Notes under the pieces: generated by a model | The model's input: only the letters and a program-made list of their open reading frames with translations | The model's database searches: none | Told to the model about the DNA's origin: nothing | Shown: positions 56,174 to 64,000 of the stretch, piece by piece | Numbering within the stretch: position 1 is the first letter of the stretch | Layout: the number at the start of each line of letters is the position of its first letter | Translations under genes and position numbers: made by a program | DNA from: Natroniella sulfidigena | GTDB lineage: Bacteria > Bacillota > Halanaerobiia > Halobacteroidales > Halobacteroidaceae | Reading direction: 5' to 3' | DNA: 64,000 bases | NCBI RefSeq assembly: GCF_023223645.1 | Contig: NZ_JALKBY010000009.1 | Location: forward strand, 60,873 to 124,872

Positions 56174-56626
56174 TTAGTAAGAATAAGCACCTCTATTAAG
56201 TGCATCTCTCACTGCTGAAATTACCTTATTAGCTCTTAAAGTAGCTCCTGAAGCAACATCAACATCTTCTACAAACTCACCTGGCTCATGAAGATCTTCA
56301 AGTGCTGTTCTTACATCTTCACCTTCTAGATAGTCTGCTACTTGCTCAAACTGTTCTACGATACCATATAAAGAATCTCCCTCTTCTAACTCACGATAGT
56401 CTGTTCCACCATGATATAAGTGTCTATAAGTAAGGTCAGTAACAATATTATCCTCTAAAGAAATTTGAACACTTACCTGATCAACACCTCGATCTGAGAA
56501 TGTACCACGATAATTAGCATCTTCATAAGTCCAGCTTGCAGCCTCTGTCTCCGTCTGTAAATTCATTACTCCTAAAACACCTACTACTAAAGCCAAAGCC
56601 AATCCTACACTTAACAACTTTTTCAT
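56174..56626 (-). CDS. Secreted FMN-binding domain protein (short form)
   Basis: 150 residues. A cleavable signal peptide without lipobox (cut likely after TEAA, residue about 30), then the same domain as its neighbour: YRGTFSDRGVDQVSVQISLE, LTYRHLYHGGTDYRELEEG and DVASGAT. Because it lacks the lipid anchor, this copy may be soluble and could shuttle electrons to the anchored ones. GAGGGGG lies 8 bases before ATG 56626. Each of the four genes in this array has its own terminator. Confidence 0.8.
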   Translation of the reverse strand: MKKLLSVGLALALVVGVLGVMNLQTETEAASWTYEDANYRGTFSDRGVDQVSVQISLEDNIVTDLTYRHLYHGGTDYRELEEGDSLYGIVEQFEQVADYLEGEDVRTALEDLHEPGEFVEDVDVASGATLRANKVISAVRDALNRGAYSY

Positions 56627-56940
56627 TTCTAAACTCCCCCTCTGATTTTATTAATTTATCTAAGCAACATTGTGTACGTTATGTCATACACAATGCTTTT
56701 TAAAAAAACGAATAAATAAAAAAAATCAAATATTAACATCCTCTTAAAATAAACCAAACCTCCATTGTCAATCTAAAAGGACTAAAAAATGATATGTCTA
56801 AACTTTCTAACTAATAATATATTAACAAAAAAAGTTCTTTTAGTCAACCCCTTTTTTAATTACTAAACTCAAATAAATGAATGATTTTATTATAATTTAG
56901 AACTGATTATCATCAAAGTTAAAACTTCTATTTAAATAAA
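56627..56940. other. Gene-free region upstream of the FMN-binding array
   Basis: Very AT-rich with no ORF. On the minus strand a consensus TTGACA lies near 56768 with AT-rich -10-like sequence downstream, which may promote the gene at 56626. I see no riboswitch. Confidence 0.4.
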
Positions 56941-56974
56941 AAAGGATAGATCTTTAAGATCTATCCTTTTTTAT
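56940..56974 (-). terminator. Intrinsic terminator of thrC
   Basis: Minus strand AAGGATAGATCTT-AAAGATCTATCCTTTTTTATT, immediately after the thrC stop. Confidence 0.85.
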
Positions 56975-58470
56975 TATCTTAGTCCCAAAATATCCTTGAC
57001 TTCATCTTTAATCTCCGTCGTCTGACATCCTCTATCATGCCTAACCTCTTTTTCTTCTAAATCCCTCAGACCACGGTGAATCTCCAGCCCAGTCAACTCT
57101 TCTAACTGACTCAAGATCTCAAATTCATCTTCCGTCTCTAACTCACCCTGCACTGCTTCTAAGACAGCAGCACTGAACTTATAAGGATTTGCTGTCGAGT
57201 CAATAACAGTTAGAGTTGGGTCATCATAGTCTGCTAAGTACTTCTGATAAGCTTTAATTCCCACTGCAGTATGGGTATCAACTACATAGTCTTTACTTTC
57301 ATAAATCTGCTTAATCGTTTTAACTGTCTCCTCTTCAGTAGCATACTCTCCTACAAATAATTCTTTGATCTGCTCCTGAACTGCTTGTCCGATTTCAAAC
57401 TTACCTGTTTGCTCTAAATCCTGATACCACTCTTCAATCTTAGCAGCATCATGGTCAGTCATTTCAAATAAGAACCGCTCCAAATTAGAAGAGATCAGAA
57501 TATCCATTGATGGGCTGATCGTCCTTTTGAAGTCACGATTGCTATCATAGACCCCTGTTTGTAAAAAGTCAGTCAAGACCTTATTATCATTAGAAGCACA
57601 GATAAACTTATTGACCGGTAGTCCCATTCGGTAAGCATAATAAGCAGCTAAGATATTCCCGAAATTACCTGTCGGAACTGAGATATTGATCTGCTCTCCT
57701 ACTTCTAATTGACCATCTGCTACCAAACTAGCATAACTGGCAAAATAATAGATAATCTGTGGTACTAAACGACCCCAGTTGATCGAATTGGCCGATGAAA
57801 ATTGATAGTCATGCTCCTCTAATAACTCTTTAAAGCCTTGATCACCAAAGATCTCTTTAACACTACTTTGACAGTCATCAAAGTTTCCTTCTACTGCTAC
57901 CACCGATGTATTAGTTCCAGTTGTAGTAACCATCTGTTGTTCTTGTACCTTACTGACCCCTCCAGCCGGATAAAAGACAATAATCTTAATCCCCTCGACA
58001 TCTTTAAATCCTTCTAAGGCAGCCTTGCCTGTATCTCCTGAAGTAGCCACCAAAATAACAATCTCTTTGTCCAAATCAACCTTCTCGATTGCTTTAACCA
58101 ATAGATGAGGCATCAACTGTAAAGCCATATCCTTAAAGGCAGCTGTTGGCCCGTGCCACAACTCTAAGACATAACTTTGCTCATCCAATTTAACATAAGG
58201 AGCAATCTCCTCTGTAGCAAAATTAGTTTCATTATATGCTGCATTCACAACCTCTTCTAGCTCTTTAGCTGTATAATCAGTCAAAAATTCTGCCAAAATC
58301 TGCTGAGCTATATCTTGATAACTTTTTCCAACCAATTCTGTCAACTTCTCTTTGGAAAAAGTCGGTATCTTTTCAGGAACAAATAATCCTCCTGTCGGTA
58401 CCATTCCTAACCTAATCGCTTCTGCTGCACTAACTGGCTGATAATTCCCACGAGTACTCACATACTTCAT
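56974..58470 (-). CDS. thrC: Threonine synthase
   Basis: 498 residues, PLP enzyme of the long subtype. N-terminal MKYVSTRGNYQPVSAAEAIR, PLP lysine in ELWHGPTAAFKDMALQLMP, phosphate loop in LVATSGDTGKAALEGF, and SVPTGNFGNILAAYYAYRMG. It converts O-phosphohomoserine to threonine. ATG 58470 is preceded by AAAGGATGGAG. No hom or thrB gene adjoins and no T-box is visible in the 257-base upstream gap. Confidence 0.95.
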   Translation of the reverse strand: MKYVSTRGNYQPVSAAEAIRLGMVPTGGLFVPEKIPTFSKEKLTELVGKSYQDIAQQILAEFLTDYTAKELEEVVNAAYNETNFATEEIAPYVKLDEQSYVLELWHGPTAAFKDMALQLMPHLLVKAIEKVDLDKEIVILVATSGDTGKAALEGFKDVEGIKIIVFYPAGGVSKVQEQQMVTTTGTNTSVVAVEGNFDDCQSSVKEIFGDQGFKELLEEHDYQFSSANSINWGRLVPQIIYYFASYASLVADGQLEVGEQINISVPTGNFGNILAAYYAYRMGLPVNKFICASNDNKVLTDFLQTGVYDSNRDFKRTISPSMDILISSNLERFLFEMTDHDAAKIEEWYQDLEQTGKFEIGQAVQEQIKELFVGEYATEEETVKTIKQIYESKDYVVDTHTAVGIKAYQKYLADYDDPTLTVIDSTANPYKFSAAVLEAVQGELETEDEFEILSQLEELTGLEIHRGLRDLEEKEVRHDRGCQTTEIKDEVKDILGLR

Positions 58471-58727
58471 CCTACTCCATCCTTTCTACTCAATTTTATC
58501 CTATTATATCAGAGGAGTCCAAGCTTTTAAACTCTAAATTCCAATTAACTATTAGAATTAAGTAAAGCTAACTAAAAATTACAATAAACCCCTAAAAACA
58601 ACAGTTTTAATAAAAAATCTACTTTTTTCAACTTGGATTAAAGGATAACTTAAGGTTAATCTAGAAGATAATATCTGAGATTAGTGAAAAAATAAACTTT
58701 CCATTTAGAGCAAAAGGAGGAATTTAA

Positions 58728-60377
58728 TTGTTAATAGAAAGATTGAATTTAAATAAAAAGATTTCAATTGCCTTTGCAAGTATCATTATTTTAATCTTAA
58801 TTTTAGGGACTAATACCTTATTATCAACTAGACAAATTTTAAATTCAAGTGAAGAAGTTGAGTATAATTTAGAAATGTTGGCTTATATTCAAGAAAGTAG
58901 GGTTGATCATATTAATTGGCTTAACTCTTTAGAAAATTCAATTGAATATGGAACTATTTTTGAAGGGGAGTTAGATTATACGGCTTGTGGCTTTGGTGAA
59001 GATTACTATGCTCTTTTGGATTCAGAGCAATTTGAAAATTATCCCGAAGAAATTCAACAAGAATTTGAGAATATCGAAGAACCACATAGACTCTTACATC
59101 AATCAGCTACAGAAATCGTTACTCTAGCTGAAGAGTACGGATTAGATACAACAGAAGGCTATGAACAAGCAATGACAGTCTTTACAGAAGAATCTCAAAA
59201 ATATGTCACTGAAGTCAATGATACCCTCAATAATATTGCAGAATTAATTGAAGAACATAGACAACTACAAAGCAGAGAATTAGAACGGGTTACTACTATT
59301 GTCTTTAGAGTTACCATTGGTATTACGTTATTAGCACTTATTATGGTCTTTATATTCTGCAAAAAGATAGCTGTTTCTATAATTGATAATATTATCTCAG
59401 CAGCAAAATTTACCGATCAAATTGCCTTAGGCAATTTAAATGTTAGCAACTTAAAAACGAAAGTTTCTTTGACCAATCCTAAAGATGAAATCTATGATCT
59501 CTTCACTAGCCTCAATACAATGAAAGAACAATTAAAAGATATCATTATTAACTTATCAGATGAAATTGAAAATATGTCAGCTTATAGTGAAGAATTATCA
59601 GCATCAGCAGAGGAAGGAAATGCCACCATAGAAACAACCAATGATTTAATAGATAGCATGTCAGCAGGTATTCAACAGATCTCAGCTAGTGCAGAGCAAG
59701 TAGCAAGTTTTTCTGAAGAAGCCAATTCTCAAACCAATCTGGGTAGTCAAAATATTGAAACTACAGTAAATAGTATTAAAGAGATTAATCAGGTAGTTGA
59801 GGAGACAGTCACTGTAATTAATGAGCTAGATGATACATCAGAAGAAATAGGACAGATAGTTGAATTGATTACAAATATAGCAGAGCAAACTAATCTATTA
59901 GCTTTAAATGCAGCTATAGAAGCTGCTAGGGCAAGTTCTACTACGGAGGGTTCTGAAGGAACCCGTAGGGCTGAACATGGGCAAGGTTTTGCTGTAGTAG
60001 CAGAAGAGATCAGACAATTAGCAAGTGAAACTGCTGAAGCAACAGACCAAATTGCTGATTTAATTACCAAAAATCAACAACAATCTAAAAAAGGAATTGC
60101 CAAAGTTAAAGAAGTAGAAGCCAAAGCTAAGGAAGGTCAAAAAATTGCTGAAAAAACTGGGGCAGTTTTTGATGAGATTGAAAATTCAGTTCAGGAAACA
60201 TCACATCAAATAGAACAAACTGCCAGTGCAACCAATGAGTTGGCCCAAGATAGTGAGGAAATAACAAATGCAACAGAAAGCATAAGCCATATGTCTGATG
60301 AAATTTCTAATTCATCACAAGAGCTAGCAAAAATGGCACAGGAGTTACAAAAGTTAGTGGAAAAGTTTAATATCTAA
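58728..60377 (+). CDS. Methyl-accepting chemotaxis protein with extracytoplasmic CZB-like zinc motif
   Basis: 549 residues; TTG start with GGAGG 7 bases upstream. TM1 (about 11-34) and TM2 (190-211) flank a helical sensor containing HINW (His61), ACGFG (Cys87) and EPHRLLH (His120, His124), the ligand pattern of CZB zinc-binding domains. HAMP follows, then a signalling domain with [14 protein letters not shown] at the tip. The tip is odd: [13 protein letters not shown] stands where most receptors have a single Gly before [12 protein letters not shown]. That insertion is encoded by a palindrome (59941-59970). Confidence 0.88.
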   Translation: MLIERLNLNKKISIAFASIIILILILGTNTLLSTRQILNSSEEVEYNLEMLAYIQESRVDHINWLNSLENSIEYGTIFEGELDYTACGFGEDYYALLDSEQFENYPEEIQQEFENIEEPHRLLHQSATEIVTLAEEYGLDTTEGYEQAMTVFTEESQKYVTEVNDTLNNIAELIEEHRQLQSRELERVTTIVFRVTIGITLLALIMVFIFCKKIAVSIIDNIISAAKFTDQIALGNLNVSNLKTKVSLTNPKDEIYDLFTSLNTMKEQLKDIIINLSDEIENMSAYSEELSASAEEGNATIETTNDLIDSMSAGIQQISASAEQVASFSEEANSQTNLGSQNIETTVNSIKEINQVVEETVTVINELDDTSEEIGQIVELITNIAEQTNLLALNAAIEAARASSTTEGSEGTRRAEHGQGFAVVAEEIRQLASETAEATDQIADLITKNQQQSKKGIAKVKEVEAKAKEGQKIAEKTGAVFDEIENSVQETSHQIEQTASATNELAQDSEEITNATESISHMSDEISNSSQELAKMAQELQKLVEKFNI

Positions 60378-60400
60378 TTTTGAACAAACTAGATAAAGGA

Positions 60401-60427
60401 CAGCCACAGGTTTTTTAACCTGTGGCT
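60401..60427. repeat. Hairpin AGCCACAGGTT-TTTT-AACCTGTGGCT
   Basis: Perfect 11-base arms just after the chemoreceptor gene. It lacks a T run on either strand. The same CACAGGTT/AACCTGTGG words occur inside the 42188-42449 element. It may still act as a 3' end stabiliser. Confidence 0.55.
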
Positions 60428-60477
60428 AGAATTAAAGCTTGCTTTTAACTTTTAAAGACCTTGAACTTATGATTTTC

Positions 60478-60530
60478 CTAATCACTAATTACCAGTTACT
60501 AATCACCAGTTACTAATCACCAACTACTAC
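60478..60530. repeat. Interspersed repeat family C copy
   Basis: Tandem CTAATCACTAATTACCAGTTA and CTAATCACCAGTTACTAATCA-like units, directly before the stop of the ferredoxin-like gene. Confidence 0.55.
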
Positions 60531-61387
60531 CCTCTAAGCTTACCATCAACACTTACTACAGTTGTCTCTACTTCTAAGTCAGTTCCTGCCTTCTTAGCTG
60601 CCTGTTGAGCGATTTGAACCAATCCACCACAGCATGGCACTTCCATCCGTGCTACAGTAATACTATTCAAATCATTCTGTTCAATAATTGCTGCTAGTCT
60701 TTCAACATAAGCATTAGCATCATCTAACTTAGGACATCCGATTGCTACTGCATTACCCTTCAGCATCTTTTGGTGATAATTAGCATATGCTACTGGTACA
60801 CAATCAGCTGTAATCATTAAATCAGCATTTTTAAAATATGGTGCTTGTGGAGAAAGTAAATGGATCTGAACCGGCCATTGCTGCAATTGAGATTGAACCT
60901 CTACCTCTTCTGTATCTTCACTCTCTTCTGCTTGGCTTTTCTTCATCTCCATCATCCGACTACCTGGGCAACCTCCCTGAGCGTGGTGTCCGTGTCCATG
61001 GTAACCATTTCCATGTCCGTGATCTCCTTGATCATGATCTAGGCATCCACACGCTTCTCCAAACATTTCTTTCAACTCCTCTGGAACCTCTTCCCCGTGA
61101 GCCTCTTGTGCCTTCAACATCTCCTTAACTGCATCTTCTCCTCTAACATTCTTAACATGCTCTACTGTTGCTTTTAAATCAAAATCTTCGGCTTCACGCT
61201 CTATAATCTCTAATGCTCCTGTTGGACATTCACCGATACAATCACCAAACCCATCACAGAATGACTCATTGACTAACTTAGCTACACCATCAACAATCTG
61301 TAAAGCACCTTCCTGACAACCTGTTACACATTCCCCACAACCATTACATTTATTCTCATCAATTTTAATAACTTGTCTTTTTGGCAT
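60527..61387 (-). CDS. 4Fe-4S ferredoxin-domain protein with His-rich linker
   Basis: 286 residues. N-terminal dicluster region: CNGCGECVTGCQEGA is a normal 4Fe-4S motif; the second, CDGFGDCIGECPTGA, has Phe where the second Cys is usual, as in some anaerobe relatives. A His/Gly linker (DHGHGNGYHGHGHH, residues about 121-134) may bind metal. The C-terminal domain has ADLMITADCVPVAYANYHQK, AIGCPKLDD and VARMEVPCCGGLV. This architecture is common in strict anaerobes; its reaction is unknown. AAAGGGGAG precedes ATG 61387. Confidence 0.8.
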   Translation of the reverse strand: MPKRQVIKIDENKCNGCGECVTGCQEGALQIVDGVAKLVNESFCDGFGDCIGECPTGALEIIEREAEDFDLKATVEHVKNVRGEDAVKEMLKAQEAHGEEVPEELKEMFGEACGCLDHDQGDHGHGNGYHGHGHHAQGGCPGSRMMEMKKSQAEESEDTEEVEVQSQLQQWPVQIHLLSPQAPYFKNADLMITADCVPVAYANYHQKMLKGNAVAIGCPKLDDANAYVERLAAIIEQNDLNSITVARMEVPCCGGLVQIAQQAAKKAGTDLEVETTVVSVDGKLRG

Positions 61388-61500
61388 TTCTATCTCCCCT
61401 TTTGATATTTATTTGGTTAATCGTTATCTTCATCGTTAGTTAAATTATAAGCTTAATTGATTAGAAATTCTGTGAGAAAGGTCACATGAATTAAATAAAA

Positions 61501-61677
61501 TTGATATAAAGTGGGCTTTGCCACTTTATATCAGTGTACAGTTTACAGTTGACGGTTGACAGTTAAAACCTTAAAGTCAAAACCACTCTAAAACTCTAAT
61601 TCTAAAGCTTTTCATAGGTTTTAAGCTTTTAAGATTTTGAGCTTAACTGTAAACTGTAAACCGTAAACTGTCAACTC
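61501..61677. repeat. Interspersed repeat family A, copy 5
   Basis: TTGATATAAAGTGGGC head (one arm base altered), GTTTACAGTTGACGGTTGAC, short centre, AACTGTAAACTGTAAACCGT arm. Its right end fuses directly into a truncated copy of the uvrB 3' end at about 61672. Confidence 0.75.
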
Positions 61678-61768
61678 TTCTATCTCATCCCTGATTTGTG
61701 CCGCTAATTCAAATTGTAATTCTTCCCTACGAGTCTAAAAGGCAAGACTCTCCGTGAAAAATAAATTA
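61672..61768 (-). repeat. Third (truncated) copy of the uvrB 3' end plus palindrome
   Basis: Minus strand 61725-61672 encodes [18 protein letters not shown] before running into repeat family A. It is preceded by the palindrome CACGGAGAGTCT...AGACTCGTAGGG at 61727-61757. Not translated with uvrB, because stop codons intervene. Confidence 0.75.
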
Positions 61769-61867
61769 TAGTTTTTCCCTCAATTCATCTATTTCATCCC
61801 TAATTTGTGCCGCTAGCTCGAATTGCAAATTATCCCTACGAGTCTAAAAAGCAGACTCTCCGTGAAA
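61766..61867 (-). repeat. Second copy of the uvrB 3' end plus palindrome
   Basis: Minus strand 61834-61766 encodes [19 protein letters not shown] followed by EKL and a TAA stop, matching the end of the UvrB UVR domain. Between it and the uvrB stop is CACGGAGAGTCT-GCTTTTT-AGACTCGTAG (61864-61836). Confidence 0.8.
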
Positions 61868-61874
61868 AAGTAAA

Positions 61875-63857
61875 CTATAGCTTTTCCCTTAATTCATCTA
61901 TCTCATCCCTAATCTGTGCTGCCAACTCAAACTGTAATTCTTCCGCTGCAGCCTTCATCTCTAACTCCAATTCAGCGATCTCTTTTCTGATCTCTGCTTC
62001 AGATAAATCTTCCCTATCTTCACCATCAACCTGATACTCAGCTTTGGTCTCTGCCACCATATCGACCGGTCGTAAGACATCCCTGACATCCTTCTTAATT
62101 GTCTGGGGGGTAATCCCTTGCTCCTGATTAAACTCCAATTGCAATTTACGACGCCGTTTTGTCTCATCAAGTGCCTGTTTCATTGAATCGGTCTTTTGAT
62201 CAGCATACATAATCACCCGACCATTGACATTCCTTGCTGCTCGTCCAATCGTTTGAATCAAGGATCGAGCTGAGCGTAAAAATCCTTCCTTATCAGCATC
62301 TAAAATCGCAACTAATGATACTTCAGGAATATCTAAACCTTCACGTAATAAGTTAATCCCAACCAACACATCAAATTTACCTAACCTTAGATCCCTAATA
62401 ATCTCTAACCTTTCGATCGTATCTATATCTGAATGGAGATAATTGACCTTAATTCCAGCTTGGTAGAGATAATCAGTCAAATCTTCTGCCATCTTCTTGG
62501 TCAAAGTCGTAATTAAGACCCGTTCATCACGAGCAATAACCTCTTTAATCTCAGCCAGTAGATCATCAATCTGATTTTTAATCGGTCTGACATCAACTTG
62601 CGGATCAACCAAACCTGTCGGTCGAATAATCTGTTCTACTATCTGTTGGCTATGCTCTTGTTCATACGGGCCAGGCGTCGCCGAAATATAAACTGCCTGC
62701 CGGGCCAACTTCTCAAATTCATCAAATTGCAAGGGACGATTGTCCAACGCAGAAGGCAATCTAAACCCATGCTCTACTAATCGTTCCTTCCGAGAACGAT
62801 CACCAGCATACATCCCACCAATCTGGGGGATTGTCTTATGTGATTCATCAATCACTATCAAAAAATCATCAGGAAAATAATCAATCAAAGTCTGAGGACG
62901 AGAACCTGGCTTCCGCCCCGCTAAATGGCGTGAATAATTCTCAATCCCTGAACAGAATCCAACTTCCTCTAACATCTCCATATCGTACTTAGTTCTCTCC
63001 TCTAACCGCTGAGCTTCAAGTAACTTCCCTGCATCCCTTAACTCTTCTAGCCGCTCTTCTAATTCAGCTTCAATAGCTTCCAATGCCCGCTCAACCTTAT
63101 CTTGAGGGGTTACAAAGTGGCTGGCAGGATAAATTGTAATCTCTTCTAACTCCCCTAAAATCTCACCAGTTACTGTATTTATCTCTGTAATCCGATCAAT
63201 CTCATCTCCAAATAACTCCACTCGATAGGCCCGCTCTTCATAAGCAGGAATCACTTCTAAAGTATCACCTCTGACCCTAAAAGTCCCCCGCTCAAAATCA
63301 ATCTGATTTCTCTTATATTGAATATTAACCAATTCCCGAATGATCTCTTCTCGTTCTTTAATCATTCCTCGCTCTACATGGCAGGTTAAATCCAAATAAT
63401 CAGCAGGATTTCCCAGACCATAAATACAAGACACACTGGCTACAATAATCACATCCCGCCGCTCAAATAATGAACTTGTCGCTCCCAATCTCAACTTATC
63501 TACTTCTTCATTGATCGAAGCGTCCTTTTCAATATAGGTATCTGTCTGTGGAACATAAGCCTCTGGTTGATAGTAATCATAATAACTGACAAAATAACCG
63601 ACTTGATTGTGAGGGAAAAACTCTTTAAACTCACTACATAATTGAGCTGCCAAGGTCTTATTATGAGCGATCACCAAAGTTGGCTTCTGTACCTGTTCAA
63701 TAAGATTAGCAATTGTAAAGGTCTTACCTGATCCTGTTACTCCTAATAATGTCTGCTTCTCCAATCCAGCTTCCACTCCCGCGGTCAATTTCTCGATCGC
63801 CTTCGGCTGATCACCTTGTGGAGTATATTCTGAAACTAATTCAAATTCTTTAGGCAT
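61875..63857 (-). CDS. uvrB: Excinuclease ABC subunit B
   Basis: 660 residues. Helicase superfamily motifs: [15 protein letters not shown] (Walker A), the beta-hairpin region [35 protein letters not shown] (DEAH-like DESH), [27 protein letters not shown] and QTIGRAARN. The C-terminal UVR motif ([20 protein letters not shown]) contacts UvrC. Loaded by UvrA, it verifies the lesion. GGGGTGAT precedes ATG 63857. The region just past the stop carries two extra copies of the UVR-encoding end. Confidence 0.97.
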   Translation of the reverse strand: MPKEFELVSEYTPQGDQPKAIEKLTAGVEAGLEKQTLLGVTGSGKTFTIANLIEQVQKPTLVIAHNKTLAAQLCSEFKEFFPHNQVGYFVSYYDYYQPEAYVPQTDTYIEKDASINEEVDKLRLGATSSLFERRDVIIVASVSCIYGLGNPADYLDLTCHVERGMIKEREEIIRELVNIQYKRNQIDFERGTFRVRGDTLEVIPAYEERAYRVELFGDEIDRITEINTVTGEILGELEEITIYPASHFVTPQDKVERALEAIEAELEERLEELRDAGKLLEAQRLEERTKYDMEMLEEVGFCSGIENYSRHLAGRKPGSRPQTLIDYFPDDFLIVIDESHKTIPQIGGMYAGDRSRKERLVEHGFRLPSALDNRPLQFDEFEKLARQAVYISATPGPYEQEHSQQIVEQIIRPTGLVDPQVDVRPIKNQIDDLLAEIKEVIARDERVLITTLTKKMAEDLTDYLYQAGIKVNYLHSDIDTIERLEIIRDLRLGKFDVLVGINLLREGLDIPEVSLVAILDADKEGFLRSARSLIQTIGRAARNVNGRVIMYADQKTDSMKQALDETKRRRKLQLEFNQEQGITPQTIKKDVRDVLRPVDMVAETKAEYQVDGEDREDLSEAEIRKEIAELELEMKAAAEELQFELAAQIRDEIDELREKL

Positions 63858-64000
63858 TTTATATCACCCCGCTAGTTTTAAAGCATTTAATAATTAATAG
63901 TGAATAATGAATAGTTGAAGTTCCGGTGTTTGTCAAGTAAGTTGTCGCATTTAATTAAAAATTTCTTTGAATACTTTTCATTCAGAACTCCAGTTAGGAG

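Noticed and set aside
58471..58727. T-box or threonine leader upstream of thrC
   Set aside because: No specifier stem, no TGG-containing T-box sequence and no terminator/antiterminator pair visible.
60838..61128. 96-codon plus-strand ORF antisense to the ferredoxin-like gene
   Set aside because: Shadow of the His-rich coding region; no ribosome-binding site.

Overview
The window looks like chromosome from a low-GC, anaerobic, endospore-forming halophile of the Halanaerobiales (Halobacteroidaceae, Orenia-like). This is inferred from AT-rich DNA, very acidic housekeeping proteins (enolase, PGK, GAPDH), Firmicutes gene orders (secG-rnr-smpB-ssrA; cggR-gap-pgk-tpiA-gpmI-eno; whiA-yvcK-rapZ) and a Spo0E-type phosphatase gene. 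I ran no database search. Family names come from motifs and from remembered family features.

Positions 1-13.8 kb are an accessory region ending at a tRNA-Trp gene. From the left it holds the end of a DNA phosphorothioation operon (dndE, dndA), a decayed gene, two holins plus a DUF3006 gene, a very AT-rich cassette with a GHKL/Hsp90-type ATPase and a small protein ending in a perfect beta-clamp-binding motif, an intergenic region packed with hairpins, a Spo0E-like gene, a replication module, divergent repressor/Cro regulators and a tyrosine integrase beside the tRNA. No head, tail or packaging gene is visible. The layout resembles a phage satellite (PICI-like) or a defective prophage carrying defence genes. 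A strong plus-strand promoter followed 24 bases later by an intrinsic terminator predicts a very short antisense RNA in front of the replication initiator gene, comparable in position to lambda OOP.

Positions 13.8-45 kb are core chromosome, nearly all on the minus strand: a small cytosolic chemoreceptor-like protein, tmRNA/SmpB, RNase R, SecG, the glycolytic operon with its CggR regulator and operator, whiA-yvcK-rapZ, two PHP phosphoesterases, a PTS IIC-like membrane protein, an alpha-glucan locus (GT4 and GH57 enzymes, DUF4912, CBM25, glucodextranase-type binding module), HutP-like, HPr kinase, ROK glucokinase, nicotinate phosphoribosyltransferase, an FMN-dependent alpha-hydroxyacid dehydrogenase, a HAD phosphatase, an RseC-like protein and CsoR/CopZ copper genes. 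Positions 45-64 kb carry uvrC, uvrA and uvrB, four exported FMN-binding proteins (two of them a tandem duplication), thrC, a chemoreceptor with an extracytoplasmic CZB-like zinc motif, and a ferredoxin-like protein.

The intergenic regions are dominated by several interspersed repeat families. A small palindrome is nested inside some copies, appears in frame inside a chemoreceptor gene, and separates two extra copies of the 3' end of uvrB. The heptamer GGGCCAA/TTGGCCC occurs about twenty times more often than base composition predicts. Three genes, including uvrC, appear to start at AUU, AUA or AUC.
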